From: Streptomyces rapamycinicus NRRL 5491
GTDB lineage: Bacteria > Actinomycetota > Actinomycetes > Streptomycetales > Streptomycetaceae
Length of the DNA stretch: 64,000 nt
Assembly: GCF_024298965.1 (NCBI RefSeq)
Contig: NZ_CP085193.1
Coordinates: 9,300,001 to 9,364,000 of the forward strand
Reading direction: 5' to 3'
Under the pieces are notes generated by a model. It was not told the DNA's origin. It did no database searches and worked only from the letters and a program-made list of their open reading frames with translations. This document shows, one piece after another, positions 1-8,400 of this stretch. How positions within the stretch are numbered: the first letter of the stretch is position 1; the number at the start of each line of letters is the position of its first letter. The position numbers were made by a program, and so were the translations under genes.

Positions 1-660
1 ATGAGCACCGGACAGGTCGACGTCGAGTTCGACGGCTGGCTACCGGTCGCCCAGAAGCAGTACTGGGACAGATACAAGAAGAACCTGGTCGACGTCGGGT
101 CGTGGTACGACAAGACCTCTCTGGAGATCGCGGTGCCGTCCTACGTCAAGGACGTGAAGTCGCTCGCCGACCTCAAGGGGAAGTCCGGCACCTTCGACGG
201 CAAGATCGTCGGTATCGAACCCGGGACCGGTGAGATGAAGCTCCTGAAGGGCAAGGTGCTCAAGGAGTACGGCCTGGACAAGGAGTACAAGGTCAGTGAC
301 GGCTCCTCGCCGGCGATGCTGGCCGAGCTGGAGCGGTCGTACGCCAAGAAGGAGCCGGTGGCCGTGGTCCTGTGGACCCCGCACTGGGCCTACAGCAAGT
401 ACAAGCTGACCAAGCTCGCCGACCCGAAGAAGGCGTTCGGGGCCAGCAACCAGCTCCACACTCTCGCCAACAAGTCCTTCCCGAAGAAGTTCCCCGAGTT
501 CAACGGGTGGCTGAAGAAGTGGCACATGACCGAGAAGGAGCTGGCGAGCCTGGAGCAGGCCATCCAGGACGCCGGTAAGGGCAACGAGGAGAAGGGCGTC
601 CAGAAGTGGATGGACGCCCACCCCGGCATCGTCGACAAGATGGCGCCGGTGGCTTCCTGA
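1..660 (+). CDS. Glycine betaine/proline ABC transporter substrate-binding protein, 5'-truncated
   Basis: This is the C-terminal 219 residues of an OpuAC/ProX-type periplasmic binding protein, the extracellular receptor that delivers glycine betaine or other quaternary amines to an osmoprotectant ABC importer. The ATG at base 1 is simply the window edge in frame: family members are about 300 residues and begin with a lipoprotein signal, which is missing here. Tryptophan-rich segments typical of the aromatic cage that holds the trimethylammonium group are visible (DGWLPVAQKQYWD near residue 11 and VVLWTPHWAY near 122). The permease and ATPase partners would lie upstream, outside the window. 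The gene ends just before a strong hairpin, so it is probably the last gene of its operon. Confidence 0.85.
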   Translation: MSTGQVDVEFDGWLPVAQKQYWDRYKKNLVDVGSWYDKTSLEIAVPSYVKDVKSLADLKGKSGTFDGKIVGIEPGTGEMKLLKGKVLKEYGLDKEYKVSDGSSPAMLAELERSYAKKEPVAVVLWTPHWAYSKYKLTKLADPKKAFGASNQLHTLANKSFPKKFPEFNGWLKKWHMTEKELASLEQAIQDAGKGNEEKGVQKWMDAHPGIVDKMAPVAS

Positions 661-680
661 CCCACCGTCCGCACCACACA

Positions 681-716
681 CACCGCGGCCCGGAGCGCAT
701 GCTCCGGGCCGCGGTG
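681..716 (+). terminator. Rho-independent-type hairpin after the betaine-binding protein gene
   Basis: A perfect 16-bp inverted repeat (681-696 with 701-716) with a 4-base GCAT loop begins 21 bases after the stop codon at 660. There is no T-run, which is usual for streptomycete terminators. It separates the osmoprotectant operon from the RNA and TROVE genes downstream. Confidence 0.8.
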
Positions 717-799
717 CCGTGCTGTGCGGGCGGTGCCGCGCAGCGGGGCGGAAAACCGGATGACGGCCTGGGAGGCGGCCCCCTACTGTCGTATCCGTG

Positions 800-920
800 A
801 ACGCACCTCCCGGTGCGAAGACGACGGTTACTTCGGTCGATTTGGGTTCGATTCCTGAAACACTCCGCCCGGTGCGGGGTGGGAAACACACCGTCGTCGA
901 CTGTGATCTCGGGAGGCGCG
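800..920 (+). ncRNA. Candidate bacterial Y RNA (YrlA-like, tRNA-mimicking)
   Basis: The leader of the Ro60/TROVE gene folds into a nested structure. An outer stem pairs 802-812 with 910-920 (10 of 11 pairs). An internal loop contains CGAAG (816-820), resembling the conserved Ro60-binding element of Y RNAs. An inner 9-bp perfect stem pairs 820-828 with 890-898. This encloses a canonical tRNA T-arm (5-bp stem 842-846/854-858 around the seven-base loop TTCGATT at 847-853) and a second hairpin (861-868 with 874-881, 8 pairs). YrlA RNAs are known to be encoded next to bacterial Ro60 genes and to carry a tRNA-like module, so position and fold agree. The transcript ends are inferred. A TACTGT hexamer near 784-789 could be a -10 box, but this is weak. 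Confidence 0.65.
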
Positions 921-1064
921 CGCACGGCATCGGAGCGCCTGGTGCGCGGGCCGCGGTTACTTCCCTTCCAGAACGGTCCGCCGCCCACTCCTGACCTCAG
1001 GCGCTGCCGACGCACCGGCGCGCCGCCTCCTCCCAATGCCCACTCGGGGGAGAGGCATGACCGC

Positions 1065-2705
1065 ATGACCAAGTTCAACCGCGTCCTCCGGCGCACCAGG
1101 GCCACGACGACCACCTACGAGGGCGGCGCCGCCGTCACCCGCGACAGCAAGTCCGAACTGGTGCTGCTGGCCGTGGTGAACATGGCCGGCGAGCAGACCT
1201 TCTACGAGCCCTCCGGCGACCGCGACGACCGCTTCCGCACTCTCGTCCGCACCGTCGCCGTCGAGGACGCCGACTGGACCGCCCGTTTCATCGGCTGGCT
1301 GCGCGCCGAGGCCCTCATGCGCACCGCGGCGCTGGTCGCCGCGGCCGAGGCCGTCGCGGCACGTCTCGCGGCCGGGCTGCACGGCGGCAACCGTCCCATC
1401 GTCGCCGCCGCGTGTCTGCGCGCCGACGAGCCCGGTGAGTTCCTCGCCTACTGGACCGCCCACCACGGCCGCGCGCTGCCCAAGCCGGTCAAGCGCGGCC
1501 TCGCCGACGCCGTCCGCCGCCTCTACTCCGAGCGCTCGCTGCTCAAGTACGACACCGAGAGCCACGGCTTCCGCTTCGCCGACGTCCTGGAACTGGTGCA
1601 CGCCGCCCCGGACCCCGACAAGCCGTGGCAGAGCGAGCTGTTCCGGCACGCCATCGACCGCCGCCACCAGCGGGACGCCGCGCCCCCGGTCTCGCTGCGC
1701 ACCCTGCGCGCCCGCGCCCGGCTGACGGCCCTGCCGCAGTGGGAGCGCCGCGCCGTGCTGGAGCGGCCGGACGCCGCCGACGCGCTCCGTACGGCGGGCA
1801 TGACGTGGGAGGCGCTCGCGGGCTGGCTTCAGGGGCCGATGGACGCCCCGGCCTGGCAGGCCGTGCTGCCCTCCATGGGCTACATGGCGCTGCTGCGGAA
1901 TCTGCGCAACTTCGACCAGGCCGGGCTGCCGGACGCGGTCGCCGAACGGTTCGCGGCACGGCTGGCCGACCCGGCGGAGGTGGCCCGCTCCCGCCAGTTC
2001 CCGTACCGCTTCCTGTCCGCGTACCGGGCCGCGCCGTCGCTGCGCTGGGGCCACGCCCTGGACCGGGCGCTGACCGCGTCCACGGCGGCCGTCCCGGCGC
2101 TGCCGGGCCGCACCCTCGTGCTCGTCGACACCTCCGGCTCGATGCAGACGCAGGTCTCGAGCCGCTCCCAGGTGCGCCATGTGGACGTCGGCGCGCTCTT
2201 CGGGGTCGCGCTCGCGCACCGCGGCTGCCAGGTGGACCTGGTCGGCTTCGCCTCCGGGCACTTCGGCCACCGGCTGACCCCGGGCGGCTCGGTGCTCCGC
2301 GACATCGAGGCGTTCTGCGGGCGGATCGGCGAGGTCGGGCACGGCACGGAGACGGGTGCGGCGCTGCGGGCGGCCTACCGCGGCCATGACCGGGTGGTGA
2401 TCGTCTCGGACATGCAGGCGTTCGCGGAGGCGCGCCGCGGCCGGTCCGCTCCGGTCTCGGAGGCCGTCCCGGCGCGGGTGCCGGTGTTCGGCGTCAACAC
2501 CACCGGCTACGCGGCCACGTCCATCGACACCGGCCGGCCGAACCGGTACGAGATCGGCGGCTTCAGCGACAAGCTGTTCACGATGGTCGGGCTGCTGTCG
2601 GAGGGCTGCGGCGGCGACGGCGGCGACGGTGGGGGCCATGGCGGCCATGGCGGCCATGGCGGCCGGACCGTCTGGCCGTGGGAGACGCCGCAGGAGGCGG
2701 CGTAG
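1065..2705 (+). CDS. rsr: TROVE-domain protein, bacterial Ro60 orthologue
   Basis: A 546-residue protein with an N-terminal TROVE HEAT-repeat ring (about residues 15-330), which in Ro60 proteins binds Y RNA outside and misfolded RNA ends inside. It is followed by a von Willebrand A domain (about 345-520) with a complete MIDAS: DTSGSM at 355-360, T428 in GHGTETG and D449 in VSDMQ. The ATG at 1065 is chosen because it follows GGGGGAGAGG with good spacing and begins the conserved MTKFNR. Longer upstream readings run through the putative Y RNA. The C terminus is an unusual Gly/His tail with three GGH units before a PWETPQEAA end. Known bacterial relatives act in rRNA and RNA quality control with exoribonucleases. 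The orthology call rests on domain order and the adjacent Y-RNA-like fold. Confidence 0.9.
   Translation: MTKFNRVLRRTRATTTTYEGGAAVTRDSKSELVLLAVVNMAGEQTFYEPSGDRDDRFRTLVRTVAVEDADWTARFIGWLRAEALMRTAALVAAAEAVAARLAAGLHGGNRPIVAAACLRADEPGEFLAYWTAHHGRALPKPVKRGLADAVRRLYSERSLLKYDTESHGFRFADVLELVHAAPDPDKPWQSELFRHAIDRRHQRDAAPPVSLRTLRARARLTALPQWERRAVLERPDAADALRTAGMTWEALAGWLQGPMDAPAWQAVLPSMGYMALLRNLRNFDQAGLPDAVAERFAARLADPAEVARSRQFPYRFLSAYRAAPSLRWGHALDRALTASTAAVPALPGRTLVLVDTSGSMQTQVSSRSQVRHVDVGALFGVALAHRGCQVDLVGFASGHFGHRLTPGGSVLRDIEAFCGRIGEVGHGTETGAALRAAYRGHDRVVIVSDMQAFAEARRGRSAPVSEAVPARVPVFGVNTTGYAATSIDTGRPNRYEIGGFSDKLFTMVGLLSEGCGGDGGDGGGHGGHGGHGGRTVWPWETPQEAA
2636..2662 (+). repeat. Three tandem 9-bp units encoding the Gly-Gly-His tail
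   Basis: The unit CCATGGCGG occurs three times in a row inside the 3' end of the TROVE gene and encodes repeated Gly-Gly-His. The perfect repetition suggests recent slippage and a length-variable tail. Confidence 0.85.
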
Positions 2706-2836
2706 GGGGTCGGGCGGTGGGGCGGCGGGGCATTGGGGCGGCCGAGGGACATGGGAGCGCGGCCGTTGGGGCGCGTGGGTATCGGGGCGGCCGGGCGCAT
2801 GGCTGGATACGCCTCGTCGCGCCGTACGGTGGGGCG

Positions 2837-3574
2837 ATGAGCACTCGTACCCCTGTACGGCGCGTGGTGTCCCTCGTGCCCTCGCTCACCGAGGCCGTCG
2901 CCGCCACCGCGCCGGAGCTGCTGGCCGGGGCGACGGACTGGTGCACCCATCCGCCCGGCCTCACCGCGGAGCGGATCGGCGGCACCAAGAACCCCGACAC
3001 CGCCCGGATCGCCGCCCTCGCCCCCGACCTCGTGATCGCCAACGAGGAGGAGAACCGCCCCTCCGACCTCGCCGCGCTGCGCGCCGCCGGTCTCGACGTC
3101 CTGGTGACCGAAGTGCGCACCCTGGAACAGGCGTTCACCGAGCTGGAACGGGTCCTGGTGCGCGGCTGCGGACTGGCCCGGCCCGGCTGGCTGGACGAGG
3201 CCGAGGCCGCCTGGGCGGACGCACGGGCCGGTGGCACGGTGCGGCACGCCGTCGTACCGGTGTGGCGGCGTCCGTGGATGGTGCTGGGCCGGGACACCTT
3301 CGCCGGGGACGTCCTGGCCCGGCTGGGCGTACGGCACCTCTACAGCTCGCATCCCGAGCGCTATCCCCGGATCCCGATCCAGGAGCTGACGGCGGGGGAG
3401 GCGGATCTGGTGGTGCTGCCCGACGAGCCGTACCGCTTCACGGCCGACGACGGCCCCGAGGCGTTCCCCGGCCTCCCGGCGGCCCTGGTCAGCGGCCGTC
3501 ACCTCACCTGGTACGGCCCCTCGCTGGCGGAGGCGCCCGCCGTCCTTACGGCCGCGTTGTCGGCGGCGCGCTGA
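2837..3574 (+). CDS. Helical-backbone (BtuF-like) cobalamin/metal-complex binding protein without signal peptide
   Basis: A 245-residue protein of the periplasmic-binding type III fold, recognised by the opening VVSLVPSLTEAV, the PDLVIANEEENR segment and the later ELTAGEADLVVLPDEPY segment. BtuF/FhuD-type receptors bind vitamin B12 or ferric chelates. This copy has no lipobox or signal sequence, so it may be cytoplasmic. Streptomycetes commonly carry such soluble homologues annotated as cobalamin-binding. The ATG at 2837 has GGTGGGGCG immediately upstream and gives the normal family N terminus; the open frame extends further upstream without homology. It stands alone, with no ABC permease beside it, so the substrate and role are unknown. 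Confidence 0.8.
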   Translation: MSTRTPVRRVVSLVPSLTEAVAATAPELLAGATDWCTHPPGLTAERIGGTKNPDTARIAALAPDLVIANEEENRPSDLAALRAAGLDVLVTEVRTLEQAFTELERVLVRGCGLARPGWLDEAEAAWADARAGGTVRHAVVPVWRRPWMVLGRDTFAGDVLARLGVRHLYSSHPERYPRIPIQELTAGEADLVVLPDEPYRFTADDGPEAFPGLPAALVSGRHLTWYGPSLAEAPAVLTAALSAAR

Positions 3575-3681
3575 CCGTAAGGGGCCGGGGGCGGTCTGGG
3601 GGAAGACGATCCGGCCCGCCCTCACCGGCCCGGACCAACCTCACCGGACATCTTCACCGGAACACTTCCAACGGAGGACCG

Positions 3682-5349
3682 TTGCTGAACGTCATCGCCG
3701 TACCCATGGACCCCGAGGCGGCCCGAGCGGTCCGCGACCACTCCGACGCGCTGATCGCCGCCCCGCTGCCGGACGACGCCGAGGTACGGGGCGACTGGGT
3801 CCGCGCGCCCGGCGCACGCGGCGGCGCGGTGATCTATGTGCACGGCGGCGGGTTCGCCCACACGATGCCCGAGGCCGAGCGGGTGATGACCTACCGGCTG
3901 TCGAAGGCGACCGGACGCCCCGCCCTGCGGGTGGACTACCGGCTGGCGCCCGAACACCCCTTTCCCGCGGCCCTCGAGGACGTGCTGGCCGCCTGGCGCG
4001 GCGTGCTGGACGACGGCGTCCCGGCCGCCGAGGTCGTCCTCGCCGGGGAGTCGGCCGGGGCCACGCTGGTGCTCTCCGCCCTGCTGGAGATCCAGCGGAC
4101 CGGAGGCCCGCGGCCCGCCGCCGCGATCGCCGTCTCACCCATCACCGACTTCGCCCTTACGGGTGCGTCGATCGCCGCCAACGACGGTAAGGACGTGCTG
4201 AGCCGGGCGGTGCTCGGCTCCGTCAGCGCCCAGTACCTGGCCGACGCGCCCGCCGACCGGGCCCCGCAGTCGCCGCTGTACGGGGATCTACGTGGGCTGC
4301 CGCCGCTGCTGATCGCCGCGGGTACGGACGAGGTGCTCCTGGACGACGCCCGCCGCTTCGCCGAGGCGGCCGACGCCGCCGGGGTGAGCGTGCGCCTGGA
4401 GGAGTACGAGGGCATGCGGCACGCCTTCCACCTGTCCGAGCCGGGCGAGGTACTGCTGGACCGGATCGGCCGGTGGCTCGCCGACCCGGTCCGCGTCTTC
4501 ACCGTCAGCGACCCGGAAGCGGGTCCCTACGCGCTCACCGGCGGCCCCGACGGCGCCCTGTGGTTCACGCTGGTCCACCAGGGCGCGATCGGCCGCAGGG
4601 ACGCCGACGGCCGGATCACCGTCCACTCCGTCGGAGCCAAGCCGACGATGATCGCCCAAGGGCCCGATGGCGCCCTGTGGTTCAGCGAGTACGGCACCCA
4701 CCGCATCGGCCGGATCGAGGCGGACGGCACGACCTCCTCCTTCGCCCCGCCGACCGCCGACGGCGGGCCGTACGGGATCGCCGCGGGCCCGGACGGGGCC
4801 ATATGGTTCACGCTGTCGGCCGCCGACCGCATCGGGCGGATCACCATGGACGGCGGCATCACCGAGTACCCCGCGCCCGGAGCCTTCCCGTCCGCCATGG
4901 CGGCGGGGCCCGACGGCGCCATGTGGTTCACCCTCAACCAGGGCAACGCCATCGGCCGGATCGCCATGGACGGCCATACGACCGCCCACCCCCTGCCCAC
5001 CGAGGCCGCCGCGCCGGTGGGCCTCGCCCAAGGGCCGGACGGCGCCCTGTGGTTCACCGAGATCGGCGCGGGCCAGATCGGCCGCGTCACGGTGGACGGA
5101 ACCGTCACCGAGTACCCGCTGCCCGACCGGCAGGCCCGGCCGCACGCCATCACCAGCGGCCCGGACGGGGCGCTGTGGTTCACCGAATGGGGCCGCGGCG
5201 GGGTCGGACGCATCACCACGGACGGCCGGATCACGGCGTACGACCTGCCCCGAGCCGACTGCGAACCGCACGGAATCGCCGCGCACGACGGCGCGCTGTG
5301 GTGCGCCCTGGAGACGGGAGCACTGGCCAGGCTCGACGTCCCCCGGTGA
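3682..5349 (+). CDS. Fusion protein: HSL-type esterase joined to a Vgb/streptogramin-lyase-like beta-propeller
   Basis: A 555-residue two-domain protein. Residues 1-270 form an alpha/beta hydrolase of the hormone-sensitive-lipase group: oxyanion motif HGGGF at 54-58, nucleophile elbow GESAG with S124, likely acid D216 in GTDE and base H247 in MRHAF. Residues about 271-555 are six to seven repeats of the type GPDGALWFT, the signature of the virginiamycin B lyase (Vgb) seven-blade propeller. No signal peptide is seen. The TTG at 3682 is preferred because GGAGG ends four bases before it, and the identical block GGAGGACCG-TTG starts the gene at 8909; ATG at 3706 is the alternative. The esterase could deacylate a substrate presented to the propeller, but lyase activity is not proven, since many Vgb homologues are not antibiotic lyases. 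Confidence 0.82.
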   Translation: MLNVIAVPMDPEAARAVRDHSDALIAAPLPDDAEVRGDWVRAPGARGGAVIYVHGGGFAHTMPEAERVMTYRLSKATGRPALRVDYRLAPEHPFPAALEDVLAAWRGVLDDGVPAAEVVLAGESAGATLVLSALLEIQRTGGPRPAAAIAVSPITDFALTGASIAANDGKDVLSRAVLGSVSAQYLADAPADRAPQSPLYGDLRGLPPLLIAAGTDEVLLDDARRFAEAADAAGVSVRLEEYEGMRHAFHLSEPGEVLLDRIGRWLADPVRVFTVSDPEAGPYALTGGPDGALWFTLVHQGAIGRRDADGRITVHSVGAKPTMIAQGPDGALWFSEYGTHRIGRIEADGTTSSFAPPTADGGPYGIAAGPDGAIWFTLSAADRIGRITMDGGITEYPAPGAFPSAMAAGPDGAMWFTLNQGNAIGRIAMDGHTTAHPLPTEAAAPVGLAQGPDGALWFTEIGAGQIGRVTVDGTVTEYPLPDRQARPHAITSGPDGALWFTEWGRGGVGRITTDGRITAYDLPRADCEPHGIAAHDGALWCALETGALARLDVPR

Positions 5350-5378
5350 CCTTTCCGCACACCTGGCTCGACATGGCC

Positions 5379-5470
5379 GAGGGCCGGGCATGGCCGAGGG
5401 CCGGGCGGGGCCGGGCGGGGCGGCGCGGGCCGGGCCGGGCCGGGGGCCGAAGCCCCCGCCCCCCCCCCCC
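5379..5470. repeat. GC-rich repeat and C12 tract between convergent genes
   Basis: Between the convergent genes ending at 5349 and 5478 lie reiterated GGCCGGGC-type units, a hairpin-forming GGGGGC/GCCCCC pair and an uninterrupted run of 12 C residues (5459-5470). It probably serves as a bidirectional terminator. The homopolymer is a likely site of length variation. Confidence 0.55.
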
Positions 5471-5477
5471 ATCACCC

Positions 5478-8400
5478 TCAGCCGTCCACCGAGCAGCAGG
5501 AGTCACGCCGCAGCAGCCGTCCCACCTCCAGCCACTCATCCGCCGACTTCCCGTGCGGTGCCGCCGCGGCACCGGCCCCCGGGAAGGACTCGACCAGCTC
5601 GCGCTGCTCGTACGGCATCCCGCCCCGCAACACCGACACCGTCCGTACCAGCGAGTCGAAGTCCGTGAAGGGATCGCCGTCCACGACCGTCAGGTCCGCC
5701 AGCTTGCCGACCTCCAGGGTGCCCAGGTCGCGGTCGGCGCCGAAGGCCCGTGCCGGGAGGACGGTCGCCGTGCGCAGCGCCTCCTCCGGCGACAGCCCGA
5801 ACCGGTGCAGGGCGCGCAGCGCCATGTGCAGATGGAGGCCCACCGGCACCAGCGGCTGGTCCGTCCCCAGGGCCACCACCCCGCCCCCGGCGAGGATCCG
5901 CTGGTAGACCCCGATCTCTATGCGCAGCGTGGCCAGTTGGTCCGAGGTCGGGGGCGTCCCGGCGAGCTGCTGTACGAGCGCGGTGTCCCACGGCGGCATC
6001 AGCCGGGTGACCCGCTCGTCCTCCGCCAGCGAGGGATCCGCCCCGACCAGGGGCGAGGCCGTGAACGGCGTGGCGATGAGCCGGAAGTCGGAGGTCGCGG
6101 TGTAGATCTCCGTCAGGTCCTGCTGGGAGTGCCCGGTCGCCGTCGTGGCGTGGCCGTACTCCAGCCGCTGGGTGGCCTGCAGATGCGTCGTCAGGTCCTG
6201 CCCGAGCTGTATGCCGGGTGAGCACAGATGGCTGCCGGTGCGCACACCGAGCCGCTCATGCGCGAACCGGGCCGCCTCCTCCATGATCCAACCCGGCGCG
6301 CGCACATAGGTCTTGACGAAGTCCCAGTCGAGCGCGGCGCCGCGCGCCAGAGAGCGCCGCAGACCGTCGCGGGTGCGATGCGCCCGGCCCATGCTGTACG
6401 CGACGCGCGGCCCGTCCAGCAGCTCGCCGGTGGCCAGCAGCCGCGGCCCGGCCAGGGCGCCCGCCGCGACGGCCTCCCTGAGGCGCGCCTGCTCATAGGC
6501 GAACCCGCCGAGGGAGACCGCGGTGGTGATGCCGTACGCGAGCTGCAGCGCGGTCTGACGGCCGCCATAGGTGTACTGCCAGGGGTGGGTGTGGGCGTCC
6601 CACAGCCCGGGGATCACGGTGCGGCCGGAGGCGTCGACGCGCCGCTTCGCGGGCCGCCCGGCCCGGTGTGCCTCCACGGCCGCGATGCGTCCGCCGCGCA
6701 CCACGATGTCCACGTCCTCGCGGACCGTGCCGCCCTTACGGCCGTCACGACCGGCGCCGCCGCCCTCGTCGCCGGTGCCGTCCCAGAACCGCCCGGCGTG
6801 GACGACGGTGTCCGCGGGGCGCGGCCGCCGGTGGTCCAGCGGGACACGGACCGTCCGGGCGGTGCCGCTCCTGACGTCCAGCAGCCGCAGCCGGCCGGCC
6901 GAGAGATACAGGACGCTGCGGGAGTCCCCGGACCAGGAGGGGTGATCGGCGGCCTCGTCGGTCAGCCGGCGCGGCGCGCCGTCGGGGGTGCCATCCGCCC
7001 TCACCGGCAGCAGCCACAGGGCGGACTCGACGATGAGCGCCATATGGCGGCCATCGGGGGACCAGACCGGCCCGGAGTCATAGCGGTCGGAGAGGGAGGT
7101 ATGCGGTGCGACGGCGTGCTGCCTGGCCGCACCCGTGCTGATGTCGATCACCCGGATCAGGTTGTAGCCCTCGCGGAACCGCTGGTTCAGGCGATTGCGA
7201 TCGCACAGGGCGACATGGCGCCCGTCGGGCGACCAGCTCGGCCGGCCCGGCAGCCCTCCGGCGCCCATCGGCGCGGCGAGCACCCGTTCCGTACCGGCGT
7301 CGAGGTCGCGCAGGACCAGGTTTCCCGACATGTCGACACTGACGAGCCGCTTGCCATCGGGGGAGAGCGCCGGATGCACCCGGCCGCCGGAGGTCAGCAC
7401 GGTCTCCTCGCCCGAGGCCAGGTCCCGGCGGCGCACGGCCAGCAGCCCGTCGCGGTCGTCGGCGTACACCAGGGCGCGCCCGTCGGGCGTCCAGGTGGGG
7501 GCCAGCAGATAGCGGGTGGGGGCCGCCCGTACGACCCGGCGCGGGGCCCGGCCGCCGGAGACATCGGCGACCCAGAGGGAGTTGAGGGCGGCGAAGGCCA
7601 CCTTACGGCCGTCGGGAGAGAGCGCGGGCAGATGCAGCCCGCGCACCGGCCGCACCCCGCCACCGTCGAAGTCGTACCGCTTGACGCGATACCGGGGCCG
7701 GTCGACGGGGAGGGTGGCGGAGAAGGGGATCTCCTCGTAGGCAAGCGCCTTACGGTCGGCATCAGCACCGGCCCGCCCGGCCCGGGCAGCGCTCTCACCG
7801 GCAGCCTCTCCGTCTCCGTCGGCGCCGGACCGCATGGCCGAAGGCACCCGGAACACCCGGAACCGCCCGTCCACCGTGAGCAGCAGCTCATCCCGCGACA
7901 CCCAACGGGGCGGCACGGGCTGCACATCGCCCGTGATCGCCACCGGCTCCCCGTTCACGACCAGCACGCAGGAGGCGGCGGGAGCGGCCGTGGTGCGCAG
8001 ATAGGCGAGATGGCCGCCCGCCGACACGGACGGGGTCATCACCTGGGCGTCGGCGGTGGGATCCGTGCGCTCGGTCGTGACGGGCCCGGTGCCGTCGGCC
8101 CGTACGGAGGCGACCGTACGGGCGTTCAGCGCCGTCCCGGCGAGCGCGCCGCGCACGAACAGCACCCGCTCGCCGTCCGCGGACCAGGTGGGGTCGAAGT
8201 CCTCCCAGGCGCCGTCCTGGAGCGGCCCGTCCTGACCGTCCACCCCGGTGAGCCGGGTGAGCTCACCACTGGCCACCTCCAGCACCCAGATCCGGTACGG
8301 GCTGCCCGCCACGGGGTCGCCGCCGCGCTCGGAGGCGAAGGCGATCCGGGTGCCGTCGGGCGACCACGCCGGGCCGCGGTCATCCCACGGACCGTCCGTT

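Noticed and set aside
957..2657. Long minus-strand frame opposite the TROVE gene
   Set aside because: It is the antisense shadow of high-GC coding sequence; it shows no family motif and the plus strand encodes clear TROVE and vWA domains.
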